Shown one piece after another: positions 52,973-61,425 of a DNA stretch of 64,000 nt. The stretch covers positions 2,108,001-2,172,000 of the forward strand of contig NZ_CP006850.1 in assembly GCF_000523235.1 (NCBI RefSeq), given 5' to 3'. Below the pieces are notes generated by a model. That model had not been told where the DNA came from and searched no databases. It was given only the letters and a program-made list of their open reading frames with translations. This DNA is from Nocardia nova SH22a (GTDB lineage: Bacteria; Actinomycetota; Actinomycetes; Mycobacteriales; Mycobacteriaceae). Position numbers and translations under genes: made by a program. Each line of letters starts with the position of its first letter. Position 1 is the first letter of the stretch.

Positions 52973-53375
52973 ACCTAGCCGGACGGCGGGGCACAAGCGC
53001 TGGTGCCGACGAGTGCCCTGGGCCTCACAGCATGTCCCAGGGAGACGGAAACGGCTCGGTGGGACAGCGTGACTCGGGAGGACGGCACGCCGCGGTGAGA
53101 CGGCACGGCTGGAGGTACGAAGCGGCGCGGTCTGGCGGGCGGCGCGGCGGCACGGCACAGTCCAGCGGCACGGCGCGGGAGGGCATGGGACGGCATGGTG
53201 TGGCCAGGCAAGGCAGGTGACTCGGCGGAGCATGTTCCGGCGATACGGCACGCCCCTTGCGATACGGCACGCCCCCTGCGAAAACGGCACGCCCTTGCGA
53301 CACGGCACAGCCCAGCTGGCGCGGCGGCGCACGGCCCGGCGTCGCCGGTTCGAGAAACACGAGCGGAGAGTACAT
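52973..53375. other. GC-rich repetitive intergenic region
   Basis: No gene is supported in these 403 bp. The word CGGCACG recurs at irregular spacing through 53070-53200 (GACGGCACGCC, GACGGCACGG, GCGGCACGG and similar). It then becomes a regular 19-bp tandem array at 53240-53315. In-frame readings across it are low-complexity and start without ribosome sites. Confidence 0.5.
53240..53315. repeat. Tandem repeat, four units of 19 bp
   Basis: Units start at 53240, 53259, 53278 and 53297. The first is GCGATACGGCACGCCCCTT and the others differ by a few bases (GCGAAAACGG, GCGACACGG). The period is exactly 19 bp, so the array is not codon-phased. It ends 60 bp before the peptidyl-tRNA hydrolase gene. 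Confidence 0.85.
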
Positions 53376-54293
53376 ATGACCGAATCGGATTCCGACGCGA
53401 CGGTTCCGGGAACCCGTGGAAACCACGTGGCGGGCGCCGGCGATCCGGACGCGGTATCGCCCGCCGAGGTCACTGCGCACCCGGCTGTCGGTATATCACC
53501 GGCATCACCATCCGGCGAGGCAGATGAACCGCGACTGGACGCGCAGTTCCGTGCCTGTCACGCCGAACTCGCACTCGGTTACGGCGGCGGTGGCGATCCG
53601 GATGATCCCGCGCAGGTGCAGGCCATGCAGATGGTGCTGCACATCCCGAAGGCCGATCCGCCCTTGCGCAGTGCGGTGCTGGAAGCGGCCGCCGCCTCTG
53701 CCGTGGCGCTGTGCCTGGATCCCCGGGTGGGCCCGGGCGGCGAGTGGGAGTCCAGGTACCTGGCGTGGAAGCGGTCGCGGATCCGGAAGGTGGCCCGGCG
53801 GGCGCGCGGGGCGCAGTGGAATGCGGCAGGTGAGGTCGACGGCATCACGATCGCGGCCGACGGCGCCCAGGCCCGCGCTCTGGTCCCCGGCCCGGTCGGC
53901 GCGATCGACCCCAGGATTCGCAAACTGCAGATCGGCGGCACCGACCTCGAACACGACACCCCCGGCGCCCCGGACCCGGAATTGCCGGTGCTGTGGGTGA
54001 ATTCGGCCCTGGAGATGACGGTCGGCAAGGCCGCCGCACAGGTCGGCCACGCCAGCATGCTGCTCGCGGGCGCACTCCCGGTGGATCAGGCATTCGCCTG
54101 GGCACAACGCGGATTCCGCTGCGCGGTGCGCGATGCCGATCCGGCGCAGTGGGACCAACTGTGCGCCCTGGTCCACGGCGACGCCGCACCCCGGACCGTC
54201 GCCGCGGTGCGCGACGCCGGATTCACCGAAGTCGCACCGGGCTCGATGACCGTGATCGCCGTGGCACCCGAGCTCCAGCCGCTCGGGTTGTGA
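53376..54293 (+). CDS. Peptidyl-tRNA hydrolase, Pth2-like
   Basis: A 305-residue protein. The C-terminal third contains the Pth2/Bit1 signature SALEMTVGKAAAQVGHASMLL at about residues 207-227, with Lys and the KxxAQVGHA motif, and QLCALV and FTEVAPGSMTVIAVAP at the end. This domain releases tRNA from stalled peptidyl-tRNA. The N-terminal 200 residues are poorly conserved: an acidic, Pro-rich start followed by a helical domain (MVLHIPKADPPLRSAVLEAAAASAV). ATG 53376 with CGGAGAG upstream is chosen over longer readings into the repeat region. Confidence 0.8.
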   Translation: MTESDSDATVPGTRGNHVAGAGDPDAVSPAEVTAHPAVGISPASPSGEADEPRLDAQFRACHAELALGYGGGGDPDDPAQVQAMQMVLHIPKADPPLRSAVLEAAAASAVALCLDPRVGPGGEWESRYLAWKRSRIRKVARRARGAQWNAAGEVDGITIAADGAQARALVPGPVGAIDPRIRKLQIGGTDLEHDTPGAPDPELPVLWVNSALEMTVGKAAAQVGHASMLLAGALPVDQAFAWAQRGFRCAVRDADPAQWDQLCALVHGDAAPRTVAAVRDAGFTEVAPGSMTVIAVAPELQPLGL

Positions 54294-54471
54294 GCTTCGG
54301 TGACCCCCGCTCGAGTCCTCGTCCCGCGTGTCGGCTGGCGGTTCTCGGCCAAACGTGCGGAATCTCACTGTGGCAATGGCTGATTCGGATCGTCATCGCG
54401 CGGGTGGCCGACTATGAACAGATACCGTGCACACCGACCAAGTTGGCAACCGATCGCGCGCGTCGGCAAAG

Positions 54472-55302
54472 ATGGAGCTCGTGCCGCAACCGGATCCCGA
54501 TCTGCTCATCGATTTCAACGAGGTGACCGTCCGGCGTTCGGGTCACACCCTGGTGGGGCCCGTCACCTGGCAGGTGGAGCTCGACGAACGCTGGGTCGTG
54601 CTCGGCCCCAACGGCGCCGGTAAGACCTCGCTGCTGCGTATGGCCGCCGCCGAGCTGTACCCGACCTCGGGCTCGGCCACCCTGCTGGGCGAGGTGCTGG
54701 GCAAGACCGACATCAGCGAACTGCGCCCGCGCATCGGCCTGTCCTCGGCGGCGGTGTCGAGCCGCATCCCGCAGGAGGAGAAGGTCTCGGACCTGGTCGT
54801 ATCGGCCGGATACGCGGTCATGGGCCGCTGGCGCGAACAGTACGACGACGTCGACACCGACCGCGCCGTCGACATTCTGGAAAGCCTGGGCGCGGAACAT
54901 CTCTCCGACCGCTCCTACGGCACCCTGTCGGAGGGGGAGCGCAAGCGGGTCCTGATCGCGCGCGCCCTGATGACCGATCCGGAACTGCTGCTGCTCGACG
55001 AACCGGCCGCCGGTCTGGACCTGGGCGGCCGCGAGGAACTGGTCGAGCAACTCGGCGATCTGGCGGCCGATCCCGACGCACCGGCGACCGTGCTGGTCAC
55101 CCACCACGTCGAGGAGATCCCGCCGGGCTTCACCCACGCCATGCTGCTGCGCGAGGGTGATGTGATCGCGCAGGGCCTGCTGTCGGATGTGCTGACCGCC
55201 GAGAATCTCAGCGACGCGTTCCGGCAGTCGATCGCCCTGGACCGCATCGACGGCCGCTACTTCGCTCGCCGCTCACAGCGTTTCGGCCGCCATCGCGTCT
55301 GA
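54472..55302 (+). CDS. ABC transporter ATP-binding protein (Rv3041c-like)
   Basis: A 276-residue single nucleotide-binding domain. Walker A GPNGAGKTSLL is near residue 46, the signature LSEGERKRVLIARAL follows, Walker B with switch glutamate is LLLLDEPAAGLDLGG, and the His switch is in VTHHVEEI. No permease gene adjoins, as with Rv3041c in M. tuberculosis, so the partner is unknown; some such stand-alone domains act in soluble complexes. ATG 54472 begins the conserved sequence; the upstream ATG 54427 adds 15 residues. Confidence 0.88.
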   Translation: MELVPQPDPDLLIDFNEVTVRRSGHTLVGPVTWQVELDERWVVLGPNGAGKTSLLRMAAAELYPTSGSATLLGEVLGKTDISELRPRIGLSSAAVSSRIPQEEKVSDLVVSAGYAVMGRWREQYDDVDTDRAVDILESLGAEHLSDRSYGTLSEGERKRVLIARALMTDPELLLLDEPAAGLDLGGREELVEQLGDLAADPDAPATVLVTHHVEEIPPGFTHAMLLREGDVIAQGLLSDVLTAENLSDAFRQSIALDRIDGRYFARRSQRFGRHRV

Positions 55303-55303
55303 C

Positions 55304-55326
55304 CGGCGTCCGGACGGTGGACGCCG
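55304..55326 (+). terminator. Short hairpin after the ABC gene
   Basis: CGGCGTCC pairs perfectly with GGACGCCG around a 7-base loop, starting one base after the stop codon. It may attenuate read-through into the Nudix gene. Confidence 0.4.
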
Positions 55327-55362
55327 TACAACCCGCTACCGAGCGGGCGTTATGGTGCGAGG

Positions 55363-56196
55363 GTGAGTGAAACCGTCGCGGGAACCGAAACCGAGCCACC
55401 GGCGCCCAAGGACGCCTCCACCGTCGTGCTGGTGCGCGACGGCGCGTCCGGTCCGGAGGTCTTCCTGCAACGCCGAGTCAAGGCGATGGCCTTCGCGGCC
55501 GGGATGACGGTATTCCCCGGCGGCGGCGTCGACCCCTCGGACGCGGGCGCCGAGATCTCCTGGGCCGGGCCCGACCCGGGCTGGTGGGCGCGGCGGTTCG
55601 AGGTCGATCGGGCGCGCGCCCAGGCCCTGGTGTGTGCCGCGGTCCGCGAGACCTTCGAGGAATGCGGTGTCCTGCTCGCCGGTCCCACCGCCGATTCGGT
55701 CGTCTCCGACACCGCCGCCTACCGCGGTGCCCGCGAACGCCTCGAGCGCCGGGAACTGTCGCTGGCCCAGTTCCTCGCCGAGGAGAAACTGGTCCTGCGC
55801 GCGGACCTGCTGCGCCCCTGGGACAACTGGATCACGCCGGTGATCGAACCCCGCCGCTACGACACCTACTTCTTCCTCGCCGTCCTGCCGGAGGGGCAGC
55901 TGGCCGACGGCGCGACCTCGGAGGCCAACGACGTCGCCTGGCGCACCCCCGCCGAGGCCCTGGATCGCTGGCGCGCCGGTCACGACGTCCTGCTTCCGCC
56001 GACCTGGACCCAGCTGAACTCGATCGCCGAATTCACCTCCACCGCAGACATTCTCACGGCCACCCGCACGATCACCCCGATCATGCCGATCTTCGGGCCG
56101 GTCGACGGCAAACCGATGCTCCAGTTCCCGAACAACACCCGCTATTTCGCCGACAACCCGGATCCCACTCGATTACAGGGCTCCAAGCGGGACTGA
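55363..56196 (+). CDS. Nudix hydrolase (Rv3040c-like)
   Basis: A 277-residue Nudix-superfamily protein. An N-terminal STVVLVRDG strand leads to FPGGGVDPSDAG, and a Nudix helix core RETFEECGVL lies near residue 94. The usual spacing GX5EX7REUXEEXGU is broken by an insertion of roughly 20 residues between the glycine loop and the REUXEE helix, as in longer RppH/NUDT7-like members acting on CoA or nucleotide-sugar substrates. The GTG start lies 60 bp after the ABC gene. The order matches M. tuberculosis. The substrate is unknown. Confidence 0.85.
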   Translation: MSETVAGTETEPPAPKDASTVVLVRDGASGPEVFLQRRVKAMAFAAGMTVFPGGGVDPSDAGAEISWAGPDPGWWARRFEVDRARAQALVCAAVRETFEECGVLLAGPTADSVVSDTAAYRGARERLERRELSLAQFLAEEKLVLRADLLRPWDNWITPVIEPRRYDTYFFLAVLPEGQLADGATSEANDVAWRTPAEALDRWRAGHDVLLPPTWTQLNSIAEFTSTADILTATRTITPIMPIFGPVDGKPMLQFPNNTRYFADNPDPTRLQGSKRD

Positions 56197-56777
56197 TCCA
56201 GCCGCTGCCCGATTCGGGGCCGCCTGCCCGATCCGGCGCGCGCGGGCAGGCTCACGGCCCCGCCCAGCCCCGCCTCGTGCCGCATGGTCCGGTGGGCACT
56301 GCGCGGCTCGGCTGAGCGAACCGGGTTCGGCGGAGGCTGCACCTGCTCCGGCGGTCGTTGACCGGTCCGGCTGCGTCGCAGGGTCGGGCTCGCGTCGCAC
56401 GGTCCGGCCGACGCTGCACCTGCTCCGGCGGTCGTTGACCGGTCCGGCTGCGTCCCAGGGTCGGGGCTCGCGTCACACAGTCGGGCTCGCGTCACACGGT
56501 CCGGCCGACGCTGCCGAGTCCGGCCGGTGTCGTCGGGTCCCGCTCGCATCGCGCAGTTCCGCTCTCGCCGCATGGTCGGGTGCGGAACACGATCCCGTGC
56601 GAACGGCCCCGGCGTGGCGGTGGTGCGCGGGCGACGACATCCAGCACCCGGATCGATCCAGCACCCGGATCGCCGGTCCGCGGTCGCCGGGTGCGGCAGT
56701 TGTCGCGTGTGCGTGCTCGGATGGTGGCCCGGATACCGGCATCCCGGACGTCCCGCTGCGCACAGTAGGCTCGCGCG
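56197..56777. other. GC-rich repetitive intergenic region
   Basis: These 581 bp contain no gene that I can support. The part 56336-56514 is a 77-bp-period tandem repeat. The rest is rich in the words GGTCCGGC and CTCGCGTC. Long open frames cross it in several phases only because of high GC content. Confidence 0.5.
56336..56514. repeat. Tandem repeat with 77-bp period
   Basis: A 42-bp core starting GCTGCACCTGCTCCGGCGGT is identical at 56336-56377 and 56413-56454. The following 35 bp (GGTCGGGCTCGCGTCGCACG in part) is also repeated, with an internal 20-bp duplication of the TCGGGCTCGCGTCACAC word in the second copy. Identity of the cores implies a recent duplication. Confidence 0.85.
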
Positions 56778-57542
56778 GTGGCCGAATTCGTGACCGTGGA
56801 CCGTGCCGAGGCGGGGATCGCCGTCCTGCGTTTCGCACGCCCGCCGCTGAATCTGATCGATCTGCAACTGGCATCGGAGCTGGCGGCAGCGGCCGAGGAC
56901 ATCGCGGCCGACGAGAATGTGCGCGCGGTGATCGTCTACGGCGACGAGCGGATCTTCGCCGCCGGGGACGATCAGGCCGAACTCGCGGGCTGGACCTCCG
57001 AGCAGGCGCGGGCCGTCGCCGCCGATCTGCAGAATGCCCTCGACTGCCTGGCCTGCATCCCGCAGCCCACGGTCGCCGCGATCACCGGTTACGCGGTCGG
57101 CGCGGGCCTGGAGCTGGCACTGGGCGCCGACCGCCGCATCATCGGCGACAACGTCAAACTCGCACTGCCGCAGATTCGCGCGGGTCTGGTGCCGGTGGCC
57201 GGAGTCCGGCGGCTCGCCCTGCTGATCGGCCCCGGTCCCGCCAAGGATCTCGTCTACACCGGCCGCTTCGTCGAGGCCGAGGAGGCGGCCGCGCTCGGCC
57301 TGGTCGACGAGGTCGTCGCACCCGACGACGTCCTCGCCGCCGCACTGCGCTGGGCCCGGCAGTTCACCGGCGGCCCGGCGCGCGCGCTGGCCGCCGCGAA
57401 ACGGATCTTCGAGGCCGGTCCGCACGGCCGCGACCGGGCCCGGGACGAGTGGGCGGAGCTGTTCGCAACCGAAGATCGCAGCATAGGAACACGTTCTTAT
57501 TCGGTGGCCGGGCCGGGCGCCGCGGAATTCGTGGGCCGCTGA
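56778..57542 (+). CDS. echA17: Enoyl-CoA hydratase/isomerase family protein (EchA17-like)
   Basis: A 254-residue crotonase-fold protein. The oxyanion-hole segments are ERIFAAGDD (about residues 57-65) and ITGYAVGAGLELALGADRRI (about 101-120). The two catalytic glutamates of true hydratases are not both obvious: the segment after the second hole reads LPQIRAGLVPVAG, where Glu is replaced, so hydratase activity is uncertain. By position it corresponds to EchA17 (Rv3039c). The GTG start follows a long repeat-filled gap; the methyltransferase gene is 36 bp downstream. Confidence 0.85.
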   Translation: MAEFVTVDRAEAGIAVLRFARPPLNLIDLQLASELAAAAEDIAADENVRAVIVYGDERIFAAGDDQAELAGWTSEQARAVAADLQNALDCLACIPQPTVAAITGYAVGAGLELALGADRRIIGDNVKLALPQIRAGLVPVAGVRRLALLIGPGPAKDLVYTGRFVEAEEAAALGLVDEVVAPDDVLAAALRWARQFTGGPARALAAAKRIFEAGPHGRDRARDEWAELFATEDRSIGTRSYSVAGPGAAEFVGR

Positions 57543-57578
57543 CCGGCGGCCGGTGATCGGTCGATACGCTGTCCCACC

Positions 57579-58556
57579 ATGACCGCACGTCCTGACGACC
57601 CCGCGCCGAACCCGCACGCCACCGAGGCGGAGGTCCAGGCCGCGCTCGCCGACAACAAGCTCGCGCAGGTCCTCTACCACGACTGGGAGGCCGAGACCTA
57701 CGACGACAAATGGTCCATCTCCTACGACGAGCGCTGCATCGAATATGCGCGCGGCCGCTTCGACGCCGTCGCCCCGAACGCACCGCTGCCTTACGGCCGG
57801 GCGCTCGAACTGGGCTGCGGAACCGGCTTCTTCCTGCTGAACCTCATGCAGGCCGGTGTCGCGAAATCCGGTTCCGTGACGGACCTGTCGCCGGGCATGG
57901 TGAAGGTCGCCACTCGCAACGCGCAGAATCTGGGCCTGGATGTCGACGGCCGCGTCGCCGATGCCGAGACCATTCCCTACGAGGACGACACCTTCGACCT
58001 GGTCGTGGGTCACGCTGTGCTGCACCACATTCCGGACGTCGAGCTGGCGCTGAAGGAGTGCCTGCGGGTGCTCAAGCCCGGCGGCCGCTTCGTCTTCGCC
58101 GGTGAGCCGACCACCATCGGCAACTTCTACGCCCGCAAACTGGGCCAGATCACCTGGAAGATCACCACCGAGGTCACCAAGCTGCCGTTCCTGTCGGAGT
58201 GGCGTCGTCCGCAGGCGGAACTGGACGAGTCCTCGCGGGCCGCCGCACTCGAGGCCGTCGTCGACCTGCACACCTTCGATCCCTCCGAACTCGAGGACAT
58301 CGCCCGCCGCGCGGGTGCGACCGGGGTGCACGCCGAGACCGAGGAATTCGCCGCCGCCCTGTGGGGCTGGCCGGTCCGGACGTTCGAGGCCGCGGTACCG
58401 GAGGAGAAGCTCACCTGGCGCTACCGGATGGCGCAATACCGGGCGTGGCTGGGCCTGAGCAAGCTCGACGAGAAGGTGCTGCGCCACGTCGTGCCGCGGC
58501 AGTTCTTCTACAACGCCATGATCACCGGCGTGAAGCCGGGCGCCGCCGGAAAGTAG
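57579..58556 (+). CDS. Class I SAM-dependent methyltransferase (Rv3038c-like)
   Basis: A 325-residue methyltransferase of the UbiE/Methyltransf_11 kind. The SAM-binding motif I ALELGCGTGFFLLNLMQAG lies at about residues 70-88, motif II is TIPYEDDTFDLVVGHAVLHHIPD, and motif III is LKPGGRFVFAGEPT. A C-terminal domain of about 130 residues with aromatic patches follows. The acceptor is unknown; conservation of the gene order in mycobacteria suggests a lipid or cofactor target, but this is not shown. It is 36 bp after echA17 and probably in the same operon. Confidence 0.88.
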   Translation: MTARPDDPAPNPHATEAEVQAALADNKLAQVLYHDWEAETYDDKWSISYDERCIEYARGRFDAVAPNAPLPYGRALELGCGTGFFLLNLMQAGVAKSGSVTDLSPGMVKVATRNAQNLGLDVDGRVADAETIPYEDDTFDLVVGHAVLHHIPDVELALKECLRVLKPGGRFVFAGEPTTIGNFYARKLGQITWKITTEVTKLPFLSEWRRPQAELDESSRAAALEAVVDLHTFDPSELEDIARRAGATGVHAETEEFAAALWGWPVRTFEAAVPEEKLTWRYRMAQYRAWLGLSKLDEKVLRHVVPRQFFYNAMITGVKPGAAGK

Positions 58557-58614
58557 TGGGCGAGGGCCTGTTTCGTGCGCGGGCCGATCCCCGGATCGGC
58601 CCGGAGGCGCGCTA

Positions 58615-59823
58615 GTGGGATACCGATTCACTCGCGCCGATGTCGCCTATCTGCGCAGCGATGCCGGGCGCGCCGCACTGACAGCGGTCGACGAGCGTCC
58701 ACTCGCCCCGGCCACCCTGCTCGGCGACCTCGAGGTGGTGCGGCGCGAGTACCCCGATCACGCGGCCGCACTGGTGGAGACGGTACGGCTGCGCCGCCGC
58801 GCGACGGCCAAACTGGACGCCGCCGAGTGGTTGCTCACCGACGACGCCCTGCAGCAGGCGACGCCGACACTCGTCGCCCGCCATCGGGCGCAGCGCCTGG
58901 CCGGTCGCGAGGTGCACGACATCACCTGTTCGATCGGCGCGGAACTGGCTGCCCTGCACCGGGTCTGCCCTGCGGTGATCGGCAGCGACCTGGACCTCGT
59001 ACGACTGGACATGGCCGCACACAATCTGGCCGATGCCCCGAATGTAGTTCTGGCACAGGCGGATGCGCTGCGGCCCTGTTCGACCGGCACCGTCGTGATC
59101 GCCGATCCGGCCCGGCGCGCGGACGGCCGCCGCACTCACGATCCGGCGAAGCTGCAACCGCCGCTACCGGATCTGCTCGCGGCGTACCGGGATCGCGATC
59201 TGGTCGTGAAATGCGCTCCCGGACTGGATTTCGAGCGTCTGGCGGGCGGCGCCGACGGATACGCCGGAATGTCGTGGGACGGTGAGGTCGAGGTGGTCTC
59301 CCTCGACGGCGCGGTGCGCGAGGCGTGTCTGTGGTCGCGCGGGCTGAGCCCATCCGGTGTCACGCGCCGGGCGACGGTGCTGCGCGGTGACGGTTCGGAA
59401 TGGACGCTCACCGACATCGATCCCGCCGAGATCCCCGAGCGCGCCCCCGGCGAATGGATCATCGACCCGGACGGAGCGGTGGTCCGCGCCGGGCTGGTCC
59501 GGCACTACGCCGCGAAACACGGCCTGTGGCAGCTGGATCCGCGGATCGCCTATCTCACCGGCGACAGCGTGCCCGGGGGAGTGCGCGGGTTCCGCATCCT
59601 CGACCGGCTGGAGTTCCGGGAGAAGGCGTTGCGGGCCGAACTGCACCGCCGCGACTGCGGACCGCTCGAGATCCTGGCCCGCGGCGTCGACATCGACCCC
59701 GACGCGCTGCGCCGCCGAATCAAACCTCGCGGCAGCATCGCGCACACCGTGGTGATCACCCGGATCGGCCGCACCGCAACCGCATTCGTCTGCGCGACCC
59801 CGAGCCCTACTCGTCCGGGGTGA
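58615..59823 (+). CDS. THUMP-like/class I SAM methyltransferase-fold protein (Rv3037c-like)
   Basis: A 402-residue protein. The first part is helical, and the middle has a methyltransferase-like core (DITCSIGAELAALHRVCPAVIGSDLDLVRLDMA at about residues 101-133; VIADPARR resembling the motif IV DPPR/NPPY position). The C-terminal part, with HRRDCGPLEILARGVDIDPDALRRRIK, matches THUMP-like domains seen in bacterial homologues. A role in RNA methylation is suggested by the fold but unproven. The 3' end overlaps the convergent lipoprotein gene by 17 bases. Confidence 0.8.
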   Translation: MGYRFTRADVAYLRSDAGRAALTAVDERPLAPATLLGDLEVVRREYPDHAAALVETVRLRRRATAKLDAAEWLLTDDALQQATPTLVARHRAQRLAGREVHDITCSIGAELAALHRVCPAVIGSDLDLVRLDMAAHNLADAPNVVLAQADALRPCSTGTVVIADPARRADGRRTHDPAKLQPPLPDLLAAYRDRDLVVKCAPGLDFERLAGGADGYAGMSWDGEVEVVSLDGAVREACLWSRGLSPSGVTRRATVLRGDGSEWTLTDIDPAEIPERAPGEWIIDPDGAVVRAGLVRHYAAKHGLWQLDPRIAYLTGDSVPGGVRGFRILDRLEFREKALRAELHRRDCGPLEILARGVDIDPDALRRRIKPRGSIAHTVVITRIGRTATAFVCATPSPTRPG

Positions 59824-61231
59824 AGGTGAACAGCTCGCCCAGCCGGTCGGCGACCACCACCTCGCCCTCGGGCCCGATCGCGGTCGACACCGTCGAACCC
59901 GTCGCTCCGGGCAGCACCGCGGAGGCGATCGTCTTACCGGTCGTGGTCTCGAAGGTCAGCAGACTGAGGGTCTCACCCATCGGGACCACCGCGTAGCCGG
60001 TGTCACCGGCGGTCTGCACCGGGCGGCCGCGCAGCGCGAGATCCTTGCGCTCCCAGGCGATATCGGCGCTGTCACCGTTGTCGCGCAGGGCGATCAGATG
60101 GCCGTCGTCACCGCTGGGGATCAGCAGGCCGTCGCGTTCGGAGATTCCGCCGCGCGGCGTGAAACCCAGTGGCCGAGCCCATTTCGTGCGGCCGTCGGCG
60201 GTGTCGACGGCGAGCAACCGGCCGCTGTTGTCACCCACGTACAGCGTCTTCCCGTCCGCCGACAGCGCCGGACTCGTGGCGCTGCCGTCGGTGAGGATGT
60301 CCACGCTCCACTCCTGGGTGACCTTCTTGTCGGCGTAGTGCAGCGCGACGAGTGCGGCCGCCGGTGCGCCCGGCCGCCACACGGTCAGATAGAAGCGGCT
60401 CGAATCCCGGTCCAGCGCCGAGACATTCGCGACCGCGCACTGCGGTCCGCCGACGGCGCAGTCGCCGAGGCCCTGACCGTCCGGTGGCCGCGTGATATCG
60501 GGATGGGCCAGGAAGTCCGGCTCGCCGAGTACCTGATACGTCGAGACCTCGCGCGCACCGGTCTGCCGGTTCAGGATGTCGACCTGACCGGATTGCGACA
60601 CCGACAGCACGGTGCCCTCCGCGGTGAACTGCATGGACACCGGCACCCCCGCGACGGGCGTGCGCCAGCGGGGCTGTCCGAGGTTGTTGAACGAGAAGAC
60701 CGCGCCGTCGTCGCCGACGTACACATTGTCGGCGCCGTCCACCGCCGAGGCCGCCGCGATGGCGTCGGGGCCGATCGGATTGCAGAAGCGTTTGCGGCCG
60801 GTCGGCATCTGGAACGAGAAGATCGCCCCGGTGGTCCCCGGCTTGCCCACACAGTCGGTCTGGGTGCGGGTGGTGACGAATATCTGCCCGTCCGGGCCGA
60901 GGGTGGTCGCGGCGCCCAGCGGCCCGCCGATGGGGCGCGACCAGCTCAGGGTCAGGTGCCGGGATCCGGTGACCGGGCTCGAACCGCTGTTGCGGGCATC
61001 GCGGAACGGTGACTGCCAGCCCTTGTCCTTACCGACCGCGATGTCGTCGAGCGTCGTACTGCCGCAGGCGGTCAGCGCCAGCATGCCGAGGGCGCCGAGT
61101 GCCGCGAGGGTTCGTTTCGGTGCGGACGGCCGAATGTCCGGGCGCCACAATGCTGTCGGGTGGTCTCCGGCGCGGTCGTGCTCGCTGCGCTCCGGTCGCC
61201 GGCTGCCGCTTCGCACCTGCTGGGCTCCCAT
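59807..61231 (-). CDS. PQQ-like beta-propeller lipoprotein (Rv3035-like)
   Basis: A 474-residue predicted lipoprotein. The lipobox LALTAC has Cys56 after a long, charged N-terminal region, so a shorter start such as GTG 61216 is possible, though it still leaves 50 residues. The mature protein consists of beta-propeller blades with PQQ-type motifs (SALSADGKTLYVGDNSGRLLAVDTADGRTKWARPLG; GQPRWRTPVAG). No enzymatic residues are evident; such folds often serve as binding scaffolds outside the membrane. It corresponds to Rv3035 by position and convergent orientation relative to Rv3037c. Confidence 0.82.
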   Translation of the reverse strand: MGAQQVRSGSRRPERSEHDRAGDHPTALWRPDIRPSAPKRTLAALGALGMLALTACGSTTLDDIAVGKDKGWQSPFRDARNSGSSPVTGSRHLTLSWSRPIGGPLGAATTLGPDGQIFVTTRTQTDCVGKPGTTGAIFSFQMPTGRKRFCNPIGPDAIAAASAVDGADNVYVGDDGAVFSFNNLGQPRWRTPVAGVPVSMQFTAEGTVLSVSQSGQVDILNRQTGAREVSTYQVLGEPDFLAHPDITRPPDGQGLGDCAVGGPQCAVANVSALDRDSSRFYLTVWRPGAPAAALVALHYADKKVTQEWSVDILTDGSATSPALSADGKTLYVGDNSGRLLAVDTADGRTKWARPLGFTPRGGISERDGLLIPSGDDGHLIALRDNGDSADIAWERKDLALRGRPVQTAGDTGYAVVPMGETLSLLTFETTTGKTIASAVLPGATGSTVSTAIGPEGEVVVADRLGELFTFTPDE

Positions 61232-61425
61232 CTGTTCGTAACGGGCCTGCACGAGACTAGAACATGCACCGGCGTCGCAGCGTGCTGGGTGAGAAGAGTG
61301 GTACCCCGCGCGTACGCGGGCGGATTTTCCGGGGTGGAATCGCGAACCCGGGATTCGAAAGTACGCTGGTACTCCGATCGGATATCCGCCGAGGTAACCG
61401 ACGCCGACGGAAAGGGAACAGACCC

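Noticed and set aside
53240..53315. CRISPR array
   Set aside because: The units are contiguous 19-bp repeats without spacers, and no cas genes are present.
53030..53373. N-terminal extension of the peptidyl-tRNA hydrolase through the repeat region
   Set aside because: In-frame codons exist, but the sequence is repeat-derived and ATG 53376 has a good ribosome site.
56142..58631. Minus-strand open frame of 829 codons
   Set aside because: It is antisense to echA17 and the methyltransferase gene, crosses the 77-bp repeat, and encodes low-complexity sequence. It is open only because of GC-rich third positions on the other strand.
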